Source of the DNA: VGTK01 sp046327915
GTDB lineage: Bacteria; Desulfobacterota; Binatia; UBA12015
Length of the DNA: 64,000 nt
Direction: 5' to 3'
NCBI GenBank assembly: GCA_046327915.1
Contig: JAXLXO010000008.1
Coordinates: 62,001 to 126,000, forward strand
Position numbers and translations under genes: made by a program. The notes below the pieces were generated by a model. It worked only from the letters and a program-made list of their open reading frames with translations. It was not told the origin of the DNA and ran no database searches. This document shows positions 38,185-46,112 of this stretch, piece by piece. Numbering within the stretch: the first letter of the stretch is position 1; each line of letters begins with the position of its first letter.

Positions 38185-39807
38185 TCACGCCGCCGCGCGC
38201 GTCCGCGCGGCGCGGCCGCGCAGCACCGCCTCGATCACGTTGCGGCGCAGGATCGCCGACACCGTGAGCGCGCCGCCGAGCAGCGCGCCACCCACGCCCG
38301 CGGTCGCGACGTCGGCCCCCGTCAAGTAGAGCCCGCGCACCGGCGTCTGCGGCCGCAGGATCGGGCTCCGGAAGCGCGCCGGCGTGTGCGCGAGCCCGTA
38401 GATCTCGCCGCGCGGGTGCGCGGCGAAGTGCTGCGTGCTGAGCGGCGTCGACAGCTCGGCGATCTCGACGCGGCCGCGGATCTGCGGCACCCGCGCGTAG
38501 AGGACGTCGAGCAGCTTCTCGGTGAGCTGCTGCTTCGCGGACTCGTACGTGTCGCCGCGCTTGTGCCAGCGCGAGCCCTGCCATTCGGCGAAGCGCTCCC
38601 AGGGCAGCAGCGTCGCGACCTCGATGGTGGTGCGGCCGGGACAGCGGCGCGCGAAGTCGGGATCCTTCGCCGACGGAAACGAGACGTAGGCGAACGGCGC
38701 GTCGCCCCGCGACGCCGCGCGCGCCACGGTGCGCTCGTGGTTCTCGTCGGGGAAGATCCACAGGTTGGTGCGCTCGAGGCCGAGCTCCTCCGCCGTGCCC
38801 TTCACGCCGACGTAGAGGCACGCGTGCGCGACCGACGGCGCGAGCGTGCGCAGCGCGGCGCTCCAGCCGGTGCGCGCCGCGACCTGCGGCGGCAGCAGCT
38901 TGCCGAACGTCAGCGCAGCACCCGCGTCGCTGATGATCAGCGGCGCGCGCAGCACGGCGCCGTCCGCCGCCATGCGCACGCCGACTGCACGTCCCCCCTC
39001 GACGACGATCTCCGCGACCTCCGCGTTGGTCAGGACGTCGCCGCCCGCCGCGCGGATCACGGGCACGATGGTCTCGGCGATCCGTCCCGCGCCGCCGACT
39101 GGGTACGACGCGCCGCCGAAGTAGTGCTGCGCGACCAGCGCGTGCATCACGAAGCTGCTCTCGGACGGCGGCAGTCCGTAGTCGCCGAACTGCGCCGTGA
39201 GCACGCCGATCAGGCGCTGGTCCTTCGTCAGCGACTCGAGGACCTCGCGCGTCGTCCGGTCCGACAGACGGAAGAAGCGCCGCCGCGCGAGCGGCTTCAG
39301 GACCGCGGCGACGAGCCGCGGGTACGCGCGCGTCGCCAGGAAGTCGTGCATCGCGGACACCGCCTCGTGCACCAGCTCGAAGTAGCGCTCGATCGCGGCG
39401 CGCTCCGACGGGAACGCCGCGTGCAGCCGCTCGCGCAGCGCGCTCTCGCCGCGCGGGAAGTCGAAGCGGAAGTCGCCGAGGAAGGCGCGGTCGTAGACCT
39501 CGCCCATGTCCTCCCACTCGAGCTTCGCGTCGGTGATCTCGTCGAACAGCGCGCGCAGCATGCGTCCGGGCTGCACGTCGCCGATGTAATGCACGCCGAC
39601 GTCCCACTCGTACCCCGGACGGCGGAAGGTGTGCGTGAAGCCGCCCGGCACGTAGTGCCGCTCGAGCACCAGCACGCGGCGGCGCGCCTGGGTCGCGAGC
39701 AGGGCCGCGGCGGTGAGGCCGCCCATGCCGGAGCCGATCACGATGGCGTCGTACGACGCGGTGACGGGACGGCGGTGGTAGGGCTGGGCGATCCGTTCGT
39801 GGCTCAT
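38185..39807 (-). CDS. FAD-dependent oxidoreductase, phytoene desaturase/carotenoid isomerase-like
   Basis: A 540-residue flavoprotein. IVIGSGMGGLTAAALLA (about 22-38) is the dinucleotide-binding motif, followed by LVLERHYVPGGFTHTF. The C-terminal FAD element is GLYLTGADVATAGVGGALLGG. Such proteins desaturate or isomerise polyenes, or saturate retinol, and the group is broad. It is the last of three genes on this strand (BVMO, TetR, this one). A GTATAC-type operator lies 34 bases before its ATG, matching one before the TetR gene, so the TetR protein probably controls it. Confidence 0.85.
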   Translation of the reverse strand: MSHERIAQPYHRRPVTASYDAIVIGSGMGGLTAAALLATQARRRVLVLERHYVPGGFTHTFRRPGYEWDVGVHYIGDVQPGRMLRALFDEITDAKLEWEDMGEVYDRAFLGDFRFDFPRGESALRERLHAAFPSERAAIERYFELVHEAVSAMHDFLATRAYPRLVAAVLKPLARRRFFRLSDRTTREVLESLTKDQRLIGVLTAQFGDYGLPPSESSFVMHALVAQHYFGGASYPVGGAGRIAETIVPVIRAAGGDVLTNAEVAEIVVEGGRAVGVRMAADGAVLRAPLIISDAGAALTFGKLLPPQVAARTGWSAALRTLAPSVAHACLYVGVKGTAEELGLERTNLWIFPDENHERTVARAASRGDAPFAYVSFPSAKDPDFARRCPGRTTIEVATLLPWERFAEWQGSRWHKRGDTYESAKQQLTEKLLDVLYARVPQIRGRVEIAELSTPLSTQHFAAHPRGEIYGLAHTPARFRSPILRPQTPVRGLYLTGADVATAGVGGALLGGALTVSAILRRNVIEAVLRGRAARTRAAA

Positions 39808-39840
39808 GCTCGACTCCTCGCGCCGCTGCGTGCGGCCTGT

Positions 39841-39853
39841 GTACAGTGTATAC
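39841..39853 (-). promoter_or_regulatory. Candidate TetR operator before the FAD oxidoreductase gene
   Basis: Read on the minus strand the site is GTATACACTGTAC, followed by AC. It matches the site at 40544-40557 in the form GTATAC-N3-GTAYA. Its near edge is 34 bases from ATG 39807. The two sites flank the TetR gene. Confidence 0.65.
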
Positions 39854-39874
39854 TCACAGATGAAAAAAAAGAGC

Positions 39875-40543
39875 TCAGCCGCCGCGCGACGCCCGCGTGC
39901 GGGCGCGGCGCACCGGACCGAGCCCGGCCGCCGACGGACGCCCGGCCCGGCCCGCCGCGGCGGAGGACGACGCGGCGAAGCCGTGCAGCAGCGCGTCGAC
40001 CGAGCGCCGGTAGAGATCGGCGAAGTCCCGCTCGCCGAGCTGCAGCTTGCCGGCGAGATGGAGGCTGACGAGCCCGTGCACGTGCGCCCAGACGACCAGC
40101 GCGGCCTCCTCGGCGTCGTCCACGCGAAGCTCCCCCGCGGCGGCGCAGTCACGGATGCGGTCGACCAGGAAGCGGAACGTCGCCACCTCCTCGCCTGCTT
40201 CTGCCGCAGGGCCCGCGGGCACGTCGCGCTCCATGAACATGACCGCATAGTTCTGCGGGTGCTCGAGGGCGAAGCGCAGATATTGCTCGCCCGCCGCGGC
40301 GAGACGCGCCAGCGGCGTGCGCTCGTGCAGCGCGCGGCTCAGGTAGCGGAGGAACGTCGCGTGCCCCTGGCCGACGAGGGCGGCGAGCAGCTCCTCGCGG
40401 CTCGCGAAGTAGCGGTACAGCGCCATCGGCGTGACGCCGACGCGCGCGGCGACGCCGCGCATCGTGACCGCGGCGGCACCCTGCGCGACGAAGAGCTCGC
40501 GCGCCTCGTCGAGGATGCGGCTGCGGATCGGCGCCTCGCTCAT
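39875..40543 (-). CDS. TetR/AcrR family transcriptional regulator
   Basis: A 222-residue regulator. The N-terminal helix-turn-helix is clear: RILDEARELFVAQGAAAVTMRGVAARVGVTPMALYRYFASREELLAAL. The ligand-binding part has a TetR_C_33-like middle and an Ala/Arg-rich tail. It lies 67 bases downstream of the EthA-like BVMO and upstream of the FAD oxidoreductase, all on the same strand. Identical-pattern dyads before its own start and before the next gene suggest autoregulation and control of the oxidoreductase. The inducer is likely a hydrophobic small molecule (inference). Confidence 0.92.
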   Translation of the reverse strand: MSEAPIRSRILDEARELFVAQGAAAVTMRGVAARVGVTPMALYRYFASREELLAALVGQGHATFLRYLSRALHERTPLARLAAAGEQYLRFALEHPQNYAVMFMERDVPAGPAAEAGEEVATFRFLVDRIRDCAAAGELRVDDAEEAALVVWAHVHGLVSLHLAGKLQLGERDFADLYRRSVDALLHGFAASSSAAAGRAGRPSAAGLGPVRRARTRASRGG

Positions 40544-40557
40544 GTATACGGCGTATA
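40544..40557 (+). promoter_or_regulatory. Candidate TetR operator touching the TetR start codon
   Basis: GTATACGGCGTATA abuts the first base of the start codon at 40543. TATAC and GTATA form the dyad arms around GGC. It agrees with the site at 39841-39853 read on the other strand. Binding here would block translation-start-proximal transcription, consistent with autorepression. Confidence 0.7.
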
Positions 40558-40610
40558 TTCGCGCCGCGGCAGCCAGTCAAGCCTGCCGTGCGCGACCGCC
40601 GCAGGCCGGG

Positions 40611-42146
40611 TCAGGCCGCCGACGGCGCCGCCACGTCCGCGACGGCCTCCCGCCGCGGTGCGTCCACCGACGCGCGCGCCGGCGACGGCGACCCGAAGTG
40701 CAGCACGCCGTCCTCGAGCGCGCCCTCGCGGATCATCTTCTTGTCCTTGCCGTAGTTCTGCGGGTTGAGCCACGGCTCGCGGTCGCCCTGCTTCGGGAAG
40801 CGGTGCAGGGAGCGCTGGAAGTAGCCGGCCGAGAAGTCGTCGATCCAGCGGCGCTCGGGCATGCTCGCGTCGGACGGACGCAGCCGCGGCACCACGACGC
40901 GCGCACCGACCGCGTCCATGTGATTGACGAGGCGGCACGCGTACTCGGCGGTGAGGTCCGCACGCAGTGTCCACGACGCGTTGATGTAGCCGAACGTCGA
41001 GATCATGTTCGGCACGTCCGAGTACATCATGCCCTTGTAGGACCAGGTGTCCGCGAAATCGACGGGCTTTCCGTCGACCGCGAACTGCGCCTCGCCGAGC
41101 ACCACGATGTTGAGCCCGGTGGCCGTGACGACGATGTCCGCCTCGAGGGTCTTGCCCGACTGGAGCAGCAGGCCCTTCTCGGTGAAGCGCTCGATCTCGT
41201 CGGTCTCGACCGACGCCTTGCCCGAGCGGATCGCCGCGAACAGGTCGCCGTTCGGCACGAGGCAGAGGCGCTGATCCCACGGCTGGTAGCGGGGCGTGAA
41301 GTGCTTCGCGACGTCGAATCCGGGGAGCTCCTTCTGCACCATGTCGAGCAGCCACTTGCGCACTTCGGCCGGCTTCGTGCGCGTGCGGCGATAGAGGAGC
41401 TGCTGCAGCGTCGTGTTCTTCCAGCGCGTCGCCGCGTAGGCCCACGTCTCGGGCAGGATCTTGCGCAGCGTGTTCGCGATCACGTCCTTGTCGGGACGCG
41501 AGATCACGTAGGTCGGAGAGCGCTGCAGCATGACGATGTGCGCGGCGTCGTTCGCCATCGACGGGATCAGCGTCATCGCGGTCGCGCCCGAGCCGATCAC
41601 CACCACGCGCTTGCCGCGGTAGTCGAGATCCTCGGGCCACTTCTGCGGGTGGACGATGCGGCCCTTGAAGTCGTCGATGCCGGCGAACTCCGGCGTGTAG
41701 CCCTCGCGGTAGCTGTAGTAGCCCGCGCACATCAGCAGCATGTTGCAGGTGAAGCGCGCGGTCTCGCCGGTGTCCTTGCGCGCCGCCTCGACGGTCCAGG
41801 TCGCGCTCTCGCTCGACCACTCGGCCTTCGTGACGAGGTGCTGGTAGCGGACGTGACGATCGACGTCGTACTCCGCCGCGGTCTCCTTGATGTACTTCAG
41901 GATGGACGGGCCGTCGGCGATCGCCTTCGGCTGGCGCCACGGCTTGAAGCGATAGCCGAGCGTGTGCATGTCGCTGTCCGAGCGGATGCCGGGGTAGCGG
42001 AAGAGATCCCACGTTCCGCCCATCGACGGGCGTCCCTCGAGGATCACGTAGCTCTTGCCGGGACAGCGCTCGTGCAGGTGCACGGCGGCTCCGACGCCGG
42101 ACAGGCCGGCGCCCACGATCATCACGTCGAAGTGTTCTGCAGCCAT
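40611..42146 (-). CDS. Baeyer-Villiger monooxygenase, EthA-like
   Basis: A 511-residue FAD/NADPH monooxygenase. The FAD motif GAGLSGVG is at 12-19, followed by GGTWDLFRYPGIRSDSDM. The diagnostic BVMO fingerprint FKGRIVHPQKWP ends in Trp-Pro rather than the FMO form. The NADPH motif is VVVIGSGATAMT. MLQRSPTYVISRPDKD, PWDQRLCLVPNGDLF and ATGLNI match the mycobacterial EthA protein as I remember it, across the full length. It inserts oxygen into ketones, or oxidises thioamides/sulfides. A TetR gene follows, recalling the EthA-EthR pairing, though here the two are tandem rather than divergent. Confidence 0.9.
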   Translation of the reverse strand: MAAEHFDVMIVGAGLSGVGAAVHLHERCPGKSYVILEGRPSMGGTWDLFRYPGIRSDSDMHTLGYRFKPWRQPKAIADGPSILKYIKETAAEYDVDRHVRYQHLVTKAEWSSESATWTVEAARKDTGETARFTCNMLLMCAGYYSYREGYTPEFAGIDDFKGRIVHPQKWPEDLDYRGKRVVVIGSGATAMTLIPSMANDAAHIVMLQRSPTYVISRPDKDVIANTLRKILPETWAYAATRWKNTTLQQLLYRRTRTKPAEVRKWLLDMVQKELPGFDVAKHFTPRYQPWDQRLCLVPNGDLFAAIRSGKASVETDEIERFTEKGLLLQSGKTLEADIVVTATGLNIVVLGEAQFAVDGKPVDFADTWSYKGMMYSDVPNMISTFGYINASWTLRADLTAEYACRLVNHMDAVGARVVVPRLRPSDASMPERRWIDDFSAGYFQRSLHRFPKQGDREPWLNPQNYGKDKKMIREGALEDGVLHFGSPSPARASVDAPRREAVADVAAPSAA

Positions 42147-42303
42147 GTGTGGATCTCGCTCCAGGTGAAGCCGTGCAGCCGCGGCTCGGCCGCGGGACGG
42201 ACGCGACGACGCCGGAGCCGGCGCCCAACGGGAAGCTAGACGAGCGTCCGGGCCGATGCACCCCGTGACGCGCCCTCCGGCACGAAGCGGGGTGCGAACG
42301 GCC

Positions 42304-43698
42304 TCACTCGGCGTATCCCAGCGATTCGAGCTTGCGCGCGAGGTCGGGCGAGAGCGGTACCGCGGCGTCGGCAGGACGGGGCGGCGCGGCCACGCCCCGG
42401 GCCAGCGGCGCCGAAGCGGCCGCCCGGTGCTCGTCGGCGAGCAGCGCCGCCTGCGCCACGTTGGTCCCGGCGAGGTTGCGCTTCTGCCCCGGGTCCGCCT
42501 GCAGGTCGTACAGCTCGATCGGCATGCCGAGGAACCATGCGGCGCAGGAGTCGTTGAAGACGGTCTTCCAGCGGGCGTCGCGCGTCGCCTGCTGGATCGA
42601 GCCCCAGCGCCCGCGGCTCTGGCTGTAGGCGCGCGTGCGGCGGTAGCCCGCATCGTCGCCGTCGAGCAGCGGGACGAGGCTCTGCCCGTCCGACGGCACG
42701 GGCGGCGCGCCCGCGAGCTCGAGCAGGGTCGGGAACAGGTCGAGCGACGACACGACGCGATCGAGCACGCGCGGACGCGTCCCGGGACGCACGATCACCA
42801 GCGGGATGTGCACCTCCTCCTCGTAGAGCGTCTCGTCGTGGTTCCACTGCCCGTGCTCGAGGAACGCCTCGCCGTGATCCGCGGTGATCACCACCACGGT
42901 GTTCGCGAGCACGCCGCGCCGGTCCAGCTCGCCGAGCAGCTCGGTGATCTTCCGGTCCGCGTAGCGCGTGTCGCCGTCGTAGCGCGACACGTAGTACTGC
43001 AGGTCGTTGCCGTCGCCGGCCAGCGTCAAGTATCCGGGACGCGCCGCGACCTCGGTCGGCGTCATGGGACGCTTCGTCGTCGCCGGGAACATCGTGTCGT
43101 ACGGCGGCGGCGGGACGTACGGTCCGTGCACGTCGCGGTAGTGCAGCCACGCGAGGAACGGCTGCTGCGGCTTCTCGGTGATCCACGGCAGTGCGGCCGC
43201 GTTGATCGCCGTCGCGGTCTCCCAGCGCTGCCACTCGGGACCGCCGGTGTCCTCCATGATGTCGTCGTCGTACGACTGCCAGCCCTGCGAGTGTCCGAGC
43301 TTGCGGTCGAGGCTCGGGTTCGGACACCAAGCCGCGGTGCGGTAGCCGCGCTCGCCGAGCAGCTCGGCGAGCGTCGCGAAGTGCTCCTGCAGGACGTCGC
43401 CGCGGCGGAACACGCCGTGCCGCAGCGGCAGCTGCCCGGTCCAGAACGACGCCATGCTGGTGCTCGTCCGGTTGGACGCCGCGATCGCGTTGGTGAAGCG
43501 GACGCCGCGCGCGAAGAACGCGTCGAGGCCGGGGCTCGTCGGGCGGCCGTAGCCGTACGACGACAGGTGGTCGGCGCGCTGCGCGTCGATGACGATCACC
43601 AGCAGATTCGGCGGCGACGCATCGGCCGCGACGCCGTCCCCGCTTGCGAGAAGAACGAGGCAGGCCGCGAGCAGCACGTGGGACACGAAACGGCGCAT
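42304..43698 (-). CDS. Secreted sulfatase-fold hydrolase
   Basis: A 464-residue exported protein (signal peptide MRRFVSHVLLAACLVLLASG). Metal-site elements are LLVIVIDAQRADHLSSYG and VVITADHGEAFLEHG, with late YDLQADPGQKRN. In place of the formylglycine motif is NRTSTSMASFW, with Thr78 at the nucleophile position. The C-terminus ends KLESLGYAE, close to EALGYAH in the relative at 21587-23086; both share overall order. A Thr nucleophile suggests a phosphoryl or phosphonate hydrolase/transferase rather than a sulfatase. It is divergent from the GT2 gene. Confidence 0.85.
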   Translation of the reverse strand: MRRFVSHVLLAACLVLLASGDGVAADASPPNLLVIVIDAQRADHLSSYGYGRPTSPGLDAFFARGVRFTNAIAASNRTSTSMASFWTGQLPLRHGVFRRGDVLQEHFATLAELLGERGYRTAAWCPNPSLDRKLGHSQGWQSYDDDIMEDTGGPEWQRWETATAINAAALPWITEKPQQPFLAWLHYRDVHGPYVPPPPYDTMFPATTKRPMTPTEVAARPGYLTLAGDGNDLQYYVSRYDGDTRYADRKITELLGELDRRGVLANTVVVITADHGEAFLEHGQWNHDETLYEEEVHIPLVIVRPGTRPRVLDRVVSSLDLFPTLLELAGAPPVPSDGQSLVPLLDGDDAGYRRTRAYSQSRGRWGSIQQATRDARWKTVFNDSCAAWFLGMPIELYDLQADPGQKRNLAGTNVAQAALLADEHRAAASAPLARGVAAPPRPADAAVPLSPDLARKLESLGYAE

Positions 43699-43805
43699 CG
43701 TGGCACCGTATCAGACCGCTGCCGGAAACCTTGCCCGGAAACGACAGCCCACCGCGGTCGTCCGGTTGACGGCGGCGCCGCGGCCACGTTCCCTGCCCCG
43801 ACGTC

Positions 43806-44825
43806 ATGGCGCCCCCGGACGAACCGCGGATCTCCGTCCTGCTGCCCGCGTGGAACGCGGCCGCGACCCTGCCCGCGTGCCTCGCGAGCCTCGCCCGGCA
43901 GACCGAGACGCGCTGGGAGTGCGTGCTCGCCGACGACGGCTCCGACGACGCGACGCTCGAGATCGCGCACCGCGCCACCCGCGACGACGCGCGCATCCGG
44001 GTCGTCGCGTTCGCGCACCGGGGGATCGTCGCGACGCTCAACGACGCGCTGCCGCACTGCCGTGCACCGCTGGTCGCGCGCATGGACGCCGACGACCTCA
44101 TGCACCGCGACCGCCTCGCCGCGCAGACGGCGCTGCTCGCCCGCGAGCCCGGACTTGCCGCCGTCGGCTGCCACGTGCGCATCTTCCCGCGCGACCATCT
44201 CGGCGAAGGGCTGCGCGCCTACGAGCGCTGGCTCGCGTCGATCGACTCGGCGCGCCGCGTGCGCGAGGACGCGCTCGTCGAGAGCCCGGTCGCGCACCCG
44301 ACGCTCGTGCTGCGCGCGGACGTGCTGCGCGCCGTCGGCGGATACCGGGCGATGGGCTGGCCCGAGGACTACGACCTCGTGCTGCGCCTGCTCGAGGCGG
44401 GGCACGAGATCGGCGTCGTGCCGCGGCGTCTCGTCTGCTGGCGCGATCACCCGCGACGCTTGACGCACAACGACGACGCCTACCGCATCGAGCGCTTCAC
44501 CGACGCGAAGGCGCACTTCCTCGTGCGCGGCTTCCTCGCCGACACCCAGCGCTACGTGCTGTGGGGCTACGGACACACCGGTCGCGCGCTGCGCCGCGCG
44601 CTCGCGAAGCTCGGCCGCCACCCGACGCACGTCGTCGAGCTGCACCCCGGACGCCTCGGCCAGACCATCCACGGCGCGCCGGTCGTGCCGCCCGAGGCGC
44701 TCGCGTCGCTGCCGCGCTCCCGGCTGGTCGCCTCGGTGGCGGGGGGCGAGGCACGGACCCTGATCCGCGAGCATCTACGCGGGCTCGGCTACCGCGAGCT
44801 GCACGACTTCGTCTGCGCCGCGTGA
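43806..44825 (+). CDS. GT2 family glycosyltransferase with C-terminal Rossmann-like domain
   Basis: A 339-residue protein. Residues 1-245 are a GT-A glycosyltransferase: ISVLLPAWNAAATLPACLASL, VLADDGSDDAT, the metal-binding DAD in VARMDADDLMH, and a late GWPEDYDLVLRLLEAG with the catalytic Asp candidates. Residues 249-339 (YVLWGYGHTGRALRRAL...) look like a short nucleotide-binding Rossmann unit with GxGxxG, and a LHPGRLGQTIHGAPVVPPEAL segment, as in PglD/epimerase-like sensors. The donor and acceptor are unknown. No polysaccharide cluster surrounds it. Confidence 0.83.
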   Translation: MAPPDEPRISVLLPAWNAAATLPACLASLARQTETRWECVLADDGSDDATLEIAHRATRDDARIRVVAFAHRGIVATLNDALPHCRAPLVARMDADDLMHRDRLAAQTALLAREPGLAAVGCHVRIFPRDHLGEGLRAYERWLASIDSARRVREDALVESPVAHPTLVLRADVLRAVGGYRAMGWPEDYDLVLRLLEAGHEIGVVPRRLVCWRDHPRRLTHNDDAYRIERFTDAKAHFLVRGFLADTQRYVLWGYGHTGRALRRALAKLGRHPTHVVELHPGRLGQTIHGAPVVPPEALASLPRSRLVASVAGGEARTLIREHLRGLGYRELHDFVCAA

Positions 44826-44961
44826 GCGCGGGCGACGCCGGCAAATTCCGGCTTGCGACCGGAGTGCTCCGTCGGCTAGCCCGATCGGAGCCGAGCTCGT
44901 CGGCATGGCGATCGCGCCCCGCGCACGATCGTCAACCACATTCCGAAAGAGAGGCCTTCCC

Positions 44962-45993
44962 GTGAATCGCGCCCGCTCCCTCCTGCTCGCCGCCGCACTC
45001 GTCTCGCTCGCACCGTCGCTCGCCGCGGCAACGCCGCTCATCAGCGTCGATCTCCAGTCCAGCTACGGCACCGAAGGTGCGCCCTTCAGCGGCGTCGATC
45101 CCCGCGCGATCGCCACCAGCCCAGCCTTCGCGTCGGCCAGGGTGTGGAACCATCCGGGCACGAGCGGATTCAACGTTCAGGACCCTGCCTTTACCGAGCT
45201 GGTCGACAGTACCGGGGCCGCGACCGCGGCGGGCTTCTCGATCACGGGGAAGATCAGCGCCTTCGGAACCGGAAACGTCGATGATGCGCTCCTGAGCGAC
45301 TACATCCTGTGGAACGTGGCCATCGGGTCGTCGACCTTCATCGACTGGCGCATCACGGGTCTCACGCCGTCGAGCCGTCACGTCCTGTTCGTGAACGGCC
45401 GCCAGGGTGCCGAATTCTCGATGGTGGTCGACGAGGACGCGAACGGCAATCTCGGCAACGACACCGCGAAGGTCGTCGGTGCGCAGGGCGCGCTCTTCCA
45501 CGTGATGTCCGACGCGACCGGCACGATCACCGGCCGCGGCACCGCCATCTCGGGCGAGGCCGACTGGGCGGGATTCCAGGTCGCCGACGATCCCGAGCCG
45601 CTCTACCCGGTGTCCGCCGACGCGAAGAAGTGCCAGGACGCGGTCGCGAAGCTCGGCAGCAAGTACTTCGCGGATCGCCACAAGGCGCTCGCCGGCTGCC
45701 GCGGATCGCTCATGAAGGGAACGGCGCTGTTCGAGGACAAGGCGAAGACCTTGCCCGTGACGTCCGCCACCGAGTGCGCGACCGAGTACAAGGCCGCCGG
45801 CACCATCGCGAAGGCGCGCCAGAAGGTGCGTGACGGCCTCGACAAGGCGTGCACCGACGCGATCCTCGGCACGCTGCGCGCGTGCGCCGCGACCATCGAC
45901 GGCCTCGCCGACGCGACGGGCGCCACGGGCTGCCTCATCGAGTCGGTCGACAGGCAGGTCACCGGGCTGACCGCCAGCGAGTACGGCTACTGA
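44962..45993 (+). CDS. Secreted two-domain protein with Cys-rich helical C-terminus
   Basis: A 343-residue exported protein, unrecognised. AGAGAGG at 44947-44953 sets the GTG start at 44962; the signal peptide ends near LAAA-TP. Residues 25-210 are beta-rich with Gly/Ser/Asn turns, like a lectin-type or PEP-CTERM-associated sandwich, with VDEDANGNLGNDTAKVVG. Residues 225-343 are helical with six spaced Cys: KKCQDAV...LAGCRGSLMKG, TECATEYK, KACTDA, RACAAT and GCLIES. The C-x3-L-x-K-G spacing also occurs in the secreted protein at 60649-61113. A strong terminator follows directly. Confidence 0.75.
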   Translation: MNRARSLLLAAALVSLAPSLAAATPLISVDLQSSYGTEGAPFSGVDPRAIATSPAFASARVWNHPGTSGFNVQDPAFTELVDSTGAATAAGFSITGKISAFGTGNVDDALLSDYILWNVAIGSSTFIDWRITGLTPSSRHVLFVNGRQGAEFSMVVDEDANGNLGNDTAKVVGAQGALFHVMSDATGTITGRGTAISGEADWAGFQVADDPEPLYPVSADAKKCQDAVAKLGSKYFADRHKALAGCRGSLMKGTALFEDKAKTLPVTSATECATEYKAAGTIAKARQKVRDGLDKACTDAILGTLRACAATIDGLADATGATGCLIESVDRQVTGLTASEYGY

Positions 45994-45999
45994 CCCCAG

Positions 46000-46037
46000 G
46001 GCCCGGGATGCGGAGCAGCGTCTCCGCGTCCCGGGCC
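46000..46037 (+). terminator. Hairpin terminator after the Cys-rich secreted protein gene
   Basis: A 16-bp stem pairs GGCCCGGGATGCGGAG with CTCCGCGTCCCGGGCC, with one T-G wobble, around loop CAGCGT. It starts seven bases after the stop codon. There is no U tract. It isolates the secreted protein gene from the transglutaminase/ABC operon 75 bases further on. Confidence 0.8.
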
Positions 46038-46112
46038 AGGCGCGCGGCCCCCGCTCTCGCGGGATTGCTTGAATCGGCCGATGCCCTCATCGTCTCAGCC
46101 GCAGCGCGGAGG

